A stretch of 64,000 bases of DNA from assembly GCA_037135095.1 (NCBI GenBank), contig JBAXKZ010000005.1, positions 6,655-70,654 on the forward strand, written 5' to 3'. The notes below the pieces were generated by a model, which was given only the letters and a program-made list of their open reading frames with translations, was not told where the DNA came from and ran no database searches. The position numbers and the translations under genes are program-made. The number at the start of each line of letters is the position of its first letter. The stretch's first letter is position 1. The DNA is from CAIMZW01 sp037135095 (lineage in GTDB: Bacteria; Actinomycetota; Actinomycetes; Nanopelagicales; Nanopelagicaceae). Below, piece by piece: positions 52,304-60,799 of this stretch.

Positions 52304-54040
52304 TCAACGAACCAGCACAGTGAAATATGGGCCGCTCGCTGCTGCCAACTTTTGTGTTGCTACGGTGGCGAGCCGAAGTTTTACCAGGCCTGGCGTATCA
52401 AGATGCAGGATTACCGCAAAGAGACCATTCTCATCGGTTACCGCTGGACTCGATTCGGCGCCTTCTAAATTAACCGTTACACCAGGGATCTTTGGTTGAA
52501 TTTCTCCGGTTATCAAATACGCGTTGCCAGACCTTATCGATGATGGTGGCGACCAAGAGATGAGCGGCTTGATTGCAACATCTGTAACCGGGGATTGACT
52601 TGCCAATCGATCCCATGAGCCATCCGAGCTCATGCGAACCGAAGTGATTTCACCTAATACTAATGATGTACTTAGCGATCCATCGGCCGCAGTAACCCCC
52701 GTGAAAATGGTGCGCCAATCACCCAGACTATTCTTGATCTCAAGTTTGGCGGCCAACCCTGCTACTGGTTTGGTATCAGGCAAAGTGAAGCTTCCGGTAA
52801 CTGAAATTGCATCGCCGATTAGCGCAGAATTTGGTCCCGCAGTTACCGAACTTAAGATGGTGTCGGGCGCAATTGATTTTGCAACATCGCGAATTGCGCT
52901 GATTGCCGTGGGATCTTCCATTCCAATCGTCCAAGCGGCAACGCCACCTAATCGGTATTTAGCAACCAAACCAGCACGAACTGAATACCCCTGAGCATCT
53001 TGATACCAAGCAGTTCTGGTGGCAGTGCAAGAAGTTGCTTGCCCCAATGAGGTAACACCGTTGTAAACCTTTTGATAGGTAAAAGTAGTCTCGGCAAATT
53101 TCGGAGTGTACGTAGGAAGAACACCATAATTTGCAGCAAGAGTTGCAGCATCCCGCATTACAAATGTCGCGGCCTTTGCCTGGGGCGTGATTGCAGCAGC
53201 TACATCAACGGGACAAGTTCCTGAAACTGCCGTGATCCAATCTCGACCATAACCTGCGATTCCTACATAAACCTCCGATGCTGGTACAACTGAGACGGCA
53301 TATTGAACTGCGCTCTCGGCCCAAGTGATGGGGCCGATCGGACCAGGACTGCTTGTTGAGTAGTCATAGGTCATGATTTTTAATCGGTCGATTGACCGCG
53401 CAATAGCAGCCCAGGCATAAACGTAATAGCCCTTCTTTCCTGTTGCTGGATCGAAGAGAACTGGAGTGGTTACTGAAAGCAATTTTCCATTTGCGTGCAA
53501 ACTGGCCGAAAGATCGCTTATAAATTGAATCCAATTTGGCATGGTGCTAGCCCAAGAAGCGGTGCCATCAACGAAAGCGAAATTTTCGAAATCCAAATCG
53601 ATGCCGTCAAAATTATTGCTCATTACCAATGTTGTAATTGTGGCAACTACTTGAGCTCGGGTGGCAGCGTTTGCAATCAGGCCGGCTAGGACTCCCTTAT
53701 CGGTACCATCCGTTACGGTAGGAATTATTGAGAACTTCATACTTTGCAAAGTCTGCAGCGGAACTGACATTGGAACGCTGGGATTTGCTGGGGTATATAG
53801 ATCGGTGATCTTTGTAGCGCTTTTGAGGGTGTACCAAAATGGATTAACTTCTTGAATCAGATCCGAATTTGAAACCACATCCGGCAGCGAAGTTTTCATT
53901 GAATAATAAGGAAGCCAACCCGAGAAGATCTTTCGCGGCGGATTATCGGCTTGAGCAATTGGCGCTATTTGAAGTGAGAGCGCAGAAACGAGAGCAATGG
54001 CGCCAGCCAATAAGGATTGAAAGCGGCGCGGAGAGTTCAT
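52304..54040 (-). CDS. Secreted GH18-family glycosyl hydrolase
   Basis: 578 residues. Signal peptide at 1-31. The GH18 barrel covers about 38-375 with catalytic motif DGIDLDFE at 145-152 (Glu152 as proton donor), SVTTPVLF, LKIMTYDYS and WTIGMED (barrel-end Trp). This type, related to YaaH/SleL and chitinases, acts on chitin or peptidoglycan glycans. Residues about 385-578 form two Ig-like beta domains. It could turn over the cell wall or degrade environmental chitin. Confidence 0.85.
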   Translation of the reverse strand: MNSPRRFQSLLAGAIALVSALSLQIAPIAQADNPPRKIFSGWLPYYSMKTSLPDVVSNSDLIQEVNPFWYTLKSATKITDLYTPANPSVPMSVPLQTLQSMKFSIIPTVTDGTDKGVLAGLIANAATRAQVVATITTLVMSNNFDGIDLDFENFAFVDGTASWASTMPNWIQFISDLSASLHANGKLLSVTTPVLFDPATGKKGYYVYAWAAIARSIDRLKIMTYDYSTSSPGPIGPITWAESAVQYAVSVVPASEVYVGIAGYGRDWITAVSGTCPVDVAAAITPQAKAATFVMRDAATLAANYGVLPTYTPKFAETTFTYQKVYNGVTSLGQATSCTATRTAWYQDAQGYSVRAGLVAKYRLGGVAAWTIGMEDPTAISAIRDVAKSIAPDTILSSVTAGPNSALIGDAISVTGSFTLPDTKPVAGLAAKLEIKNSLGDWRTIFTGVTAADGSLSTSLVLGEITSVRMSSDGSWDRLASQSPVTDVAIKPLISWSPPSSIRSGNAYLITGEIQPKIPGVTVNLEGAESSPAVTDENGLFAVILHLDTPGLVKLRLATVATQKLAAASGPYFTVLVR

Positions 54041-54047
54041 GATTTTT

Positions 54048-54053
54048 AGGGTA
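54048..54053 (-). promoter_or_regulatory. -10 box, leaderless start of the GH18 gene
   Basis: On the minus strand TACCCT is followed by 7 nt (AAAAATC) and the ATG at 54040. No Shine-Dalgarno sequence is present. Confidence 0.5.
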
Positions 54054-54087
54054 ACGCCTCAAGCCTAGAAAGGCCTGACATTAGGAG

Positions 54088-54360
54088 TTATTCCTTCTTT
54101 AATCCTTCGTAAATGCTCTTGCAGGTGGGGCAAATCGGGAATTTTTCTGGATCGCGGCTGGGGACCCACTTTTTGCCACAGAGCGCTTTCACTGGTTTGC
54201 CCGTGACCGCTGACTCCACAATCTTCTCTTTGCGAACATAATGCGCAAAGCGTTCGTGATCACCGTTTTCATTGGAAAGCAGCTCTTCTTCGATTAGCAG
54301 GTCGGAGAACTTCTCCTCAGTAATTTGGCCAGGCCCCGGTTTGCGCGTGAAGATGCCCAT
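54088..54360 (-). CDS. DUF3039 family small zinc-binding protein
   Basis: 90 residues and a good fit to DUF3039, a family found almost only in Actinobacteria, of unknown function. HERFAHYVRKEKI and VKALCGKKWVPSRDPEKFP lead to ICPTCK; three cysteines and the His could bind zinc. It is divergent from argF and starts with a TAGGCT leaderless box. Confidence 0.82.
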   Translation of the reverse strand: MGIFTRKPGPGQITEEKFSDLLIEEELLSNENGDHERFAHYVRKEKIVESAVTGKPVKALCGKKWVPSRDPEKFPICPTCKSIYEGLKKE

Positions 54361-54366
54361 ATCAAT

Positions 54367-54372
54367 AGCCTA
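54367..54372 (-). promoter_or_regulatory. -10 box, leaderless start of the DUF3039 gene
   Basis: On the minus strand TAGGCT is followed by 6 nt (ATTGAT) and the ATG at 54360. Identical hexamer and spacing to the cobalamin adenosyltransferase start. Confidence 0.55.
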
Positions 54373-54401
54373 CTAGAAGGTGCATCTGCCACACTTGCCC
54401 A

Positions 54402-55352
54402 ATGAAAGATCTCCTTCGTACCGAAGATCTCAGCCGAGCCGATGTTGATCTGCTCCTAGACACCGCTGCCGATTTTGCCAAGAACCCGCTGCGCTCAACT
54501 GATGCGCTGGCGCATCGCACCGTTGCAATTTATATGACCAAACCTTCCACCAGAACTCGGTTGGCATCGGAAACTGCCGTGGCCCATTTGGGTGGCACGC
54601 CTATCTTTATTCGCGGTGATGAACTTCAAATCGGACGAGGCGAAACGATTGCAGATACCGCGCGCGTAATCAGTGGTTTTGCGAGCGCGATGATCGTTCG
54701 CACCTTTGCACAAGCTGATGTCGATGAACTTGGTCGTCATGCAACTATTCCGATTATTAATGGGCTGACCGATTCCGATCACCCCACACAACTTTTGGCT
54801 GATTGGCTTACGATCCGAGAGGTTTTCGGATCAGATGTCTCCGGGCGCAAGTTCACCTACATCGGTGATGGCAACAACATGGCACACGCCTGGTTAACTA
54901 TGGGAGCGATCTTAGGAGCCCACGTTGTGGCTGCTACCCCCAATGGAGATTGGGCGCCAGATCCTGAGGCTGTGGCCTTGGCCCAGCGAATCGCTGCCAA
55001 AACTGGTGGCAAAATTGAAGTGCTCCATGATCCAGAAGCTGCGGCTAAAGGCTCGAGCGTGCTCTATACCGATGTTTGGATGTCTATGGGCGATCCAGAA
55101 TCCGAGCGAATGGCCAAATTGAAGGCGCTGTCGCCTTTCAAGGTAACCCCGGAATTAATGGCGCTCGCTGCCTCGGACGGCATCTTCATGCACTGCCTGC
55201 CCGCTCACCGCGGCGAGGAGGTCAGCGCTGAGGTCATCGACGGTCCCCGCTCCTATATCTGGCGCGAGGCCTACCATCGCCGAACCACGATCCAAGCAAT
55301 TTTGTACCACCTAACCCGAGGCGACCTTCAAGGGTCAGCACTACTAAGTTAG
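54402..55352 (+). CDS. argF: Ornithine carbamoyltransferase
   Basis: 316 residues. Makes citrulline from ornithine and carbamoyl phosphate. PSTRTRLASETA is the carbamoyl-phosphate loop, DSDHPTQLLADWLTI the second phosphate contact, and MHCLPAHRGEEVS the ornithine-binding HCLP motif. It stands alone, away from other arg biosynthesis genes in this window. No clear promoter or Shine-Dalgarno was found. Confidence 0.95.
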   Translation: MKDLLRTEDLSRADVDLLLDTAADFAKNPLRSTDALAHRTVAIYMTKPSTRTRLASETAVAHLGGTPIFIRGDELQIGRGETIADTARVISGFASAMIVRTFAQADVDELGRHATIPIINGLTDSDHPTQLLADWLTIREVFGSDVSGRKFTYIGDGNNMAHAWLTMGAILGAHVVAATPNGDWAPDPEAVALAQRIAAKTGGKIEVLHDPEAAAKGSSVLYTDVWMSMGDPESERMAKLKALSPFKVTPELMALAASDGIFMHCLPAHRGEEVSAEVIDGPRSYIWREAYHRRTTIQAILYHLTRGDLQGSALLS

Positions 55353-55399
55353 TGAAATTCGCCAGTTTGCCCGCTATTTAGAGGCAATTCACACCTAGG

Positions 55400-55430
55400 T
55401 TGGCAGAAATTGAGGTCCCGCCCCTATACC
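55400..55430 (+). promoter_or_regulatory. Possible promoter of the pntA-pntB operon
   Basis: TTGGCA (55400-55405) and TATACC (55425-55430) with a spacer of 19 nt, longer than ideal. The -10 box ends 8 nt before the pntA ATG, so the transcript would have almost no leader. Confidence 0.4.
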
Positions 55431-55438
55431 GTTGCCGC

Positions 55439-56569
55439 ATGTTGATTGCTGTAGCTAAAGAGATCCGGCCGGGCGAGAAGCGTGTCGCCCTAGTTCCGGA
55501 CATTATTTCAAAACTTACTCGAGCAGGTCTAGAAGTTGTTATCGAAGCTGGCGCCGGACTTTCAGCGCAATTCTCCGATGAACAATTTGCGCAAGCTGGC
55601 GCCACCATCAAAACTGGCGATGTTCTCGCCAACGCTGATGTTGTTGCCTCAGTCTCGCCCCTGACTCCGGATCAGATGCGCACTTTGAAAAAAGGCGCCA
55701 TCACTATCTCCTTCCTATCCCCTACAACAGCCGTCGATTCGATCGATGCCGCAGCTGGCGCTGGCGTAACGGCGATCTCATTGGAACTTGTACCGCGAAT
55801 CTCGCGCGCACAATCCATGGATGCGCTTACTTCGCAAGCGCTTTGTGCCGGCTATCGCGCAACTCTCGTTGCCGCGGAACTTTCGCCTCGCTTCTTTCCA
55901 CTTCTCATGACTGCAGCTGGAACGGTTACTCCGGCTCAGGTTGTAGTCCTTGGAGCTGGAGTCGCTGGTCTGCAGGCAATTGCAACGGCAAAGCGTTTAG
56001 GAGCTGTTGTTAGCGCGTATGACGTTCGACCATCATCTGCTGACGAAGTTAAATCAATGGGTGCCAAATTCATTAGCCTTGAATTAGAAGCACTCGAAGG
56101 AAGTGGCGGTTACGCCCGAGAGATGACCGAAGATCGTGCGGCAAAACAACGCGAACTTTTGACGCCTTATATTGCAAATGCCGACGTCCTTATTACTACT
56201 GCAGCCGTGCCTGGTCGCCCAGCACCACGATTGGTAACCGCCGAAATGGTTGCCGCCATGAAGCCGGGCGCAGTAATCGTCGATCTCGCTGCTGAAACCG
56301 GTGGCAACGTTGAAGGATCAGTTGCGGGTGAAATCACCATGACCGCAAATGGCGTCAGCCAATGGGGCGGAAAAGATGTCCCTAGCCAATTGCCATACCA
56401 CGCTTCGATGCTCTTCTCTCGAAACGTTGTAAACCTATTGCTCTTGATGACTAAATCAGTCGATGGCAAGCCAACCGGTGAGGTCATTCCTGATTTCGCT
56501 GATGAAATTATTGATGCGGCAACGCTCACTATGAATGGCGCTCGTAGAACGCCGGAAGGAAAGAAGTAA
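55439..56569 (+). CDS. pntA: NAD(P) transhydrogenase alpha subunit, part 1 (soluble NAD-binding)
   Basis: 376 residues from the ATG at 55439; an upstream TTG would add residues that do not match the family. Domain I of proton-translocating transhydrogenase. RPGEKRVALVPDII is the N-terminal signature, and VLGAGVAGLQAIATAKRLGA is the NAD-binding loop. It also has the RQD-loop-like region RDQ replaced by EDRAAKQRELL. The membrane part of alpha is encoded separately by the next gene, the split typical of Actinobacteria and Rhodospirillum. Confidence 0.93.
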   Translation: MLIAVAKEIRPGEKRVALVPDIISKLTRAGLEVVIEAGAGLSAQFSDEQFAQAGATIKTGDVLANADVVASVSPLTPDQMRTLKKGAITISFLSPTTAVDSIDAAAGAGVTAISLELVPRISRAQSMDALTSQALCAGYRATLVAAELSPRFFPLLMTAAGTVTPAQVVVLGAGVAGLQAIATAKRLGAVVSAYDVRPSSADEVKSMGAKFISLELEALEGSGGYAREMTEDRAAKQRELLTPYIANADVLITTAAVPGRPAPRLVTAEMVAAMKPGAVIVDLAAETGGNVEGSVAGEITMTANGVSQWGGKDVPSQLPYHASMLFSRNVVNLLLLMTKSVDGKPTGEVIPDFADEIIDAATLTMNGARRTPEGKK

Positions 56570-56571
56570 CC

Positions 56572-56910
56572 ATGACAACAGCTTCAACGGTCGCCGCAAT
56601 GGCTCCAATGGCAGTTCTCACCATCTTCCTTCTCGCGATCTTTGTGGGATTCGAAGTGGTATCTAAGGTCTCCACGACCTTGCACACTCCTTTAATGTCC
56701 GGCGCAAATGCGATCCACGGAATTATTCTTGTAGGCGCAATCATTGTTGCCGATAATGCAACTAGCGGCCTCGAGACCACGCTTTCAATCGTGGCGGTTG
56801 TCCTTGCAACTATCAACATGGTTGGTGGCTTTGTTGTCACTGACCGAATGTTGGAGATGTTTAAGGGCAAGCCAAAGACTCCTAAGGCATCTAAGGAGGT
56901 CGCAAAGTGA
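56572..56910 (+). CDS. NAD(P) transhydrogenase alpha subunit, part 2 (membrane)
   Basis: 112 residues with three hydrophobic helices (about 14-34, 47-65 and 72-92). MAVLTIFLLAIFVGFEVVSK and TLHTPLMSGANAIHGII are the conserved start of the alpha membrane domain. It starts 2 nt after pntA and overlaps pntB by 4 nt. Together with PntA and PntB it forms the proton channel enzyme that makes NADPH from NADH. Confidence 0.92.
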   Translation: MTTASTVAAMAPMAVLTIFLLAIFVGFEVVSKVSTTLHTPLMSGANAIHGIILVGAIIVADNATSGLETTLSIVAVVLATINMVGGFVVTDRMLEMFKGKPKTPKASKEVAK

Positions 56911-58301
56911 ATCAAAACATTTACGATCTCTTAGGTTTAGCATCCGCCGTCTGCTTTATCTTGGCTCTGAAAGGGCTCTCAACTCCAAAGACCGCTCGTC
57001 GCGGTAACTTGATTGGTGCCGCTGGCGCCACAATCGCCACGATCGTCGTTTTCTTTGCACCTAAAGCTGCCGGCGAGTCCCACCACAACACCATCTTGAT
57101 CTTGGCAGCAATTGCCTTCGGTGTTTTGGTTGGCGTTCCAGCTGCACGCAAGATTCAAATGACTCAAATGCCACAACTTGTTGCACTGTTCAACGGTGTT
57201 GGTGGTGGCGCAGCTGCGCTTGTAGCAACTGTTGAATATCTAAACTTGAGCAAAGATGGCAAGCCATCTGCCGCGAACTTAGTTGCAACGGTCTTCACCG
57301 TAATCGTCGGATGTACCTCGTTCTCTGGTTCGGTCATTACCTTCATGAAGCTTCAAGAGCTCATGACTACTCGCCCCGTTGTATTCCCTGGTGGTCGCTT
57401 CGTAATCGCAGCTACTCTCGCTGGAGTTCTGGGTACTGGTGGTTGGGTAATTGCATCCGGTGGAAATACGCCACTGCTTGTCATGGGTGGACTCGCTCTG
57501 CTCTTCGGTATTTTGTTCGTGCTGCCTGTTGGTGGCGCCGACGTCCCAATCGTTATCTCGCTGTTGAACGCCTTCACGGGTCTCACGGTTGCTGCTAGCG
57601 GTTACGTACTTCAATCAACCCTTTTGATCGTTGCCGGTACATTGGTTGGCGCATCAGGAACAATCTTGACCCGCTTGATGGCAGCGGCAATGGGCCGTTC
57701 CCTCTTTGGAACGCTCTTCGGTGCCTTCACTGCTAAGCCACAAGAAGTATCTGCTGCGGGTGAGGCTCGATCCGTTAAATCTGGTTCACCAGATGACGTT
57801 GCAATCTTGCTTAACTATGCCCAGCGCGTGGTTATCGTTCCGGGCTTTGGTTTGGCTGTTGCGCAAGCTCAGCACACCGTTCGCGAACTTGCGGATCTGT
57901 TGGCGGCAAAGGGCGTCGATGTTGCTTATGGCATTCACCCAGTTGCCGGTCGTATGCCGGGACACATGAACGTACTCTTGGCTGAAGCCAGTGTGCCTTA
58001 CGAGCAATTGGTTGAGATGGATGAGGTCAACCCGACCTTCCCACAGACCGACGTCGTTCTCGTAGTCGGAGCAAACGATGTTGTTAACCCAGCGGCAAAG
58101 ACCACGCCTGGTTGCCCAATTTATGGCATGCCAATCTTGGATGTTGCCGAAGCTGGAAACGTCATCTTCCTAAAGCGCTCAATGCGTCCAGGTTTTGCCG
58201 GTATCGAAAATGAACTGCTCTACGATCCAAAGACCACCTTGTTGTTCGGTGACGCTAAGGATTCATTGACCAAAGTAGTTAGCGCACTAAAGGCGCTCTA
58301 A
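56907..58301 (+). CDS. pntB: NAD(P) transhydrogenase beta subunit
   Basis: 464 residues; GTG start overlapping the previous stop (GTGA). The N-terminal two thirds have about nine membrane helices, with FNGVGGGAAALVA and FSGSVITFMKLQ. The C-terminal NADP-binding domain III starts near 290 and has VPGFGLAVAQAQH, IHPVAGRMPGHMNVLLAEA and VVGANDVVNPAA. The operon ends at a strong terminator. Confidence 0.95.
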   Translation: MNQNIYDLLGLASAVCFILALKGLSTPKTARRGNLIGAAGATIATIVVFFAPKAAGESHHNTILILAAIAFGVLVGVPAARKIQMTQMPQLVALFNGVGGGAAALVATVEYLNLSKDGKPSAANLVATVFTVIVGCTSFSGSVITFMKLQELMTTRPVVFPGGRFVIAATLAGVLGTGGWVIASGGNTPLLVMGGLALLFGILFVLPVGGADVPIVISLLNAFTGLTVAASGYVLQSTLLIVAGTLVGASGTILTRLMAAAMGRSLFGTLFGAFTAKPQEVSAAGEARSVKSGSPDDVAILLNYAQRVVIVPGFGLAVAQAQHTVRELADLLAAKGVDVAYGIHPVAGRMPGHMNVLLAEASVPYEQLVEMDEVNPTFPQTDVVLVVGANDVVNPAAKTTPGCPIYGMPILDVAEAGNVIFLKRSMRPGFAGIENELLYDPKTTLLFGDAKDSLTKVVSALKAL

Positions 58302-58312
58302 TTCCAAACTTA

Positions 58313-58345
58313 AAAACCCCGCTGATTAATCGGCGGGGTTTTTTC
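58313..58345. terminator. Bidirectional intrinsic terminator between pntB and the flavin oxidoreductase gene
   Basis: AACCCCGC (58316-58323) pairs with GCGGGGTT (58334-58341), with additional pairs in the loop. A run of T follows on the plus strand and a run of A precedes it, so it can end both the pntB transcript and the convergent flavin oxidoreductase transcript. Confidence 0.85.
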
Positions 58346-58359
58346 ATGCTCAGATATTT

Positions 58360-59424
58360 CTAATTTTTGCCGCGAACAAGTTGCGGTTGCCATTTAACTT
58401 CTTGGCCCAGGACTTTGGCGGCATATAACGGCCATCGCGGATTGCGAAGGAATTCACGAGCCATCATCACGGCATCAGCTTCGCCGGAAGAGATGATCGC
58501 TTCAGCTTGCAGGGGGTCGGTGATCATCCCGACGGCAGAGGTAGTGACTCCGCCTTGGGCTTTGATTGCTTCGGAAAAGTGAACTTGGTAGCCAGGTCCC
58601 GGAGTGATCTTTGCGTTGTGAACGTTGCCACCGCTTGAGGTGTCGATGAGATCGGCTCCAAGTGCTATTAGCTCAGGGGCTACCTTCACCGAGTCCTCGA
58701 TCGTCCAACCACCTTCGGTCCAGTCCGAGGCCGAGATTCGGACGAATAACGGCATTGAAACCGGCATGACGGCGCGAGTTGCGGCGACTATCTCTTTTAG
58801 GAAGCGAGTTCGGTTTTCGTAAGAGCCACCATATTCGTCGGTGCGAGTATTCGAAAGTGGTGAATAAAACTCATGCAACAAATAGCCATGTGCGGCGTGA
58901 ATTTCTAAGACATCAAAGCCAGCTGCGATGGCGCGGGTTGCAGCCGTTGCCCAGGAGGAAACCAATTCTTTGATTTCGGCAACCGTTAATTCATGCGGAG
59001 TTGCATAGCCTTCAAAGGCGATGGCAGATGGCGCGACTGGAGTCCAACCACCTTCAGCTTCGGTGGCCATCAAGTGGTCAGAACCTGGATTTGTAGTGCC
59101 GGCTTTACGACCGGCGTGGGCTAGTTGAATGCCGATCTTTGTACCCATGGCGTGCGCAAAATCTGTAATTACTTTCCAGGCCTTAACTTGTTCATCGTTA
59201 TATAGTCCGGGGCAACCTATAGAGATTCGACCTTCAGCAACGACACCTGTCGCTTCGGCGAGGATCAAACCCGATCCTCCAGTAGCGAATGAACCTAGGT
59301 GAACTTGGTGCCAGGCGCCGACGATGCCATCTTTTGCAGAGTACTGGCACATTGGGCTTACCCAAGCGCGGTTGGAAAATTCGGTACCGCGTATTGTGAT
59401 TGGATCAAAAAGATGTACGGTCAA
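58360..59424 (-). CDS. NADH:flavin oxidoreductase (Old Yellow Enzyme family, YqjM-like)
   Basis: 354 residues. FMN-dependent ene-reductase with a TIM barrel. FSNRAWVSPMCQYSAKDG at the start carries the Cys near FMN typical of the YqjM group, GIQLAHAGRKAG the active-site His region, and FDVLEIHAAHGYLLHEFYSPLSN the substrate-binding HxxH-like block. Reduces activated C=C bonds of electrophiles. The start is TTG with AAGG 6 nt upstream. It lies downstream of the pirin gene (90 nt) but has no operator copy of its own. Confidence 0.88.
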   Translation of the reverse strand: MTVHLFDPITIRGTEFSNRAWVSPMCQYSAKDGIVGAWHQVHLGSFATGGSGLILAEATGVVAEGRISIGCPGLYNDEQVKAWKVITDFAHAMGTKIGIQLAHAGRKAGTTNPGSDHLMATEAEGGWTPVAPSAIAFEGYATPHELTVAEIKELVSSWATAATRAIAAGFDVLEIHAAHGYLLHEFYSPLSNTRTDEYGGSYENRTRFLKEIVAATRAVMPVSMPLFVRISASDWTEGGWTIEDSVKVAPELIALGADLIDTSSGGNVHNAKITPGPGYQVHFSEAIKAQGGVTTSAVGMITDPLQAEAIISSGEADAVMMAREFLRNPRWPLYAAKVLGQEVKWQPQLVRGKN

Positions 59425-59514
59425 GGGAAGCCTTTCTAGGATTCTTAGTGCGAAGTTTGTGAGTGTGATGGAGCAAGCAATCTCACTTCATCTAGGTGCT
59501 GGCGCTGCTTTCGA

Positions 59515-60537
59515 TTAGCTTTCTTGGAGATCAGTAGGTGCTCCGTGCACATCCAAGATATTTGCTGGTGCAGTTGGTTCTGCAGCCGCATGCCCAGCTG
59601 GAATGGTTCCAAGCTTTCCTTTTTGGAAATCTTCGAAAGCTTGTAGAACTTCAGCTTTAGTGTTCATTACGAACGGCCCCATCCAAGCAACGCTTTCGCG
59701 AATCGGTTCCCCACCGAGAATCAGAACGTCCATCTCTGGTGAGCGCGACTCTTGGGTTTGATCGGCGCGCATAACAAGAACGCCGCCATCGACCATCACG
59801 GAAAGTTGACCCGTATGTACTGGCTGGCGATCTTCGCCAACGGTTCCACGGCCAGCCAAGGTGTAAACCAAGGCGTTGTAGTCGGGGTTCCAAGGCAATC
59901 GGAGTTCAGCGCCTGGTTGCAAGGTTGCGTGAACCAAAGTGATTGGAGTTTGGGTTGAGCCTGGACCTTGATGACCAGCAACTTCACCTGCGATGACTCG
60001 AATAAGTGCGCCGCCATCGAATGAAGAGAGAAGTACGACATCGCTTGCTCGAAGATCTTGATAAGCCGGCTTTGACCATTTCTTTGCGGCTGGCAGGTTC
60101 ACCCAAAGTTGAAAGCCATGAAAGAGACCACCGCTCATTACGAGATGCTCGGGTGGCGTTTCGATATGCAAAATTCCAGCACCTGCGGTCATCCATTGCG
60201 TATCGCCATTGGTGATTGTTCCGCCGCCGCCATGATTATCTTTGTGATCGAAGATACCATCGATTATGTAAGTAACGGTTTCGAAACCACGATGTGGGTG
60301 CCATGGAGTGCCCTTTGGTTCGCCCGGGGCGTATTCAACTTCGCCCATTTGATCCAGGTGAATAAAGGGATCGAGTTCTTCAATAGGTACGCCGGCAAAA
60401 GCTCGACGAACTGGGAAGCCCTCACCTTCGTAACCCTGAGGCGCGGTTGTAATTTTTTTAACGCGGCGAGCGCGAGCAGTTGGGTCGGCAACGACGCGGG
60501 GCAGGACGGTAATGTCGCTGACGGTTACTGCAGGCAT
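59515..60537 (-). CDS. Pirin family protein
   Basis: 340 residues. Two cupin barrels. FIHLDQMGEVEYAPGEPKGTPWHPHRGFET has the pirin metal site (HPHRGFE with His residues), and QWMTAGAGILHIETPP is the second half. Pirins act as quercetinase-like dioxygenases or redox-sensing regulators. AGAGGAAG gives a good ribosome binding site. A TATACT -10 box and a 24-bp palindromic operator stand upstream, so it is probably repressed until an inducer appears. Confidence 0.92.
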   Translation of the reverse strand: MPAVTVSDITVLPRVVADPTARARRVKKITTAPQGYEGEGFPVRRAFAGVPIEELDPFIHLDQMGEVEYAPGEPKGTPWHPHRGFETVTYIIDGIFDHKDNHGGGGTITNGDTQWMTAGAGILHIETPPEHLVMSGGLFHGFQLWVNLPAAKKWSKPAYQDLRASDVVLLSSFDGGALIRVIAGEVAGHQGPGSTQTPITLVHATLQPGAELRLPWNPDYNALVYTLAGRGTVGEDRQPVHTGQLSVMVDGGVLVMRADQTQESRSPEMDVLILGGEPIRESVAWMGPFVMNTKAEVLQAFEDFQKGKLGTIPAGHAAAEPTAPANILDVHGAPTDLQES

Positions 60538-60568
60538 GTGCTTCCTCTTTCATTCAGATGAGCCGAAC

Positions 60569-60592
60569 GAGTAGTTGAACTTTCAACTACTC
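60569..60592. promoter_or_regulatory. 24-bp perfect palindromic operator before the pirin gene
   Basis: Arms GAGTAGTTGAA and TTCAACTACTC are perfect reverse complements around CT. It lies 2 nt downstream of a TATACT -10 box on the minus strand (60600-60595), on the expected start site of the pirin transcript. The 16-nt core TAGTTGAACTTTCAAC occurs again before the yceI gene. The layout is that of a repressor site of the MarR/HxlR/TetR size class. Confidence 0.75.
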
Positions 60593-60799
60593 AGAGTATA
60601 GAACCTTCTTGGGGGAATTTCTATTCCAGGGGCGAGCTGCTGCGGTTCGCCATGACCCGGCGGCGCTAATTCTCGAGCCACTCGTCACTTCGAGCCACCC
60701 ACAAGCGAAATTCAAGGAGACCTTCCCAAGATCTGCGCTATCCACAACCCATTCCACCAATTTCCTAGAATTGTCGGCGCCGCCTTCGAGGATATTCCC

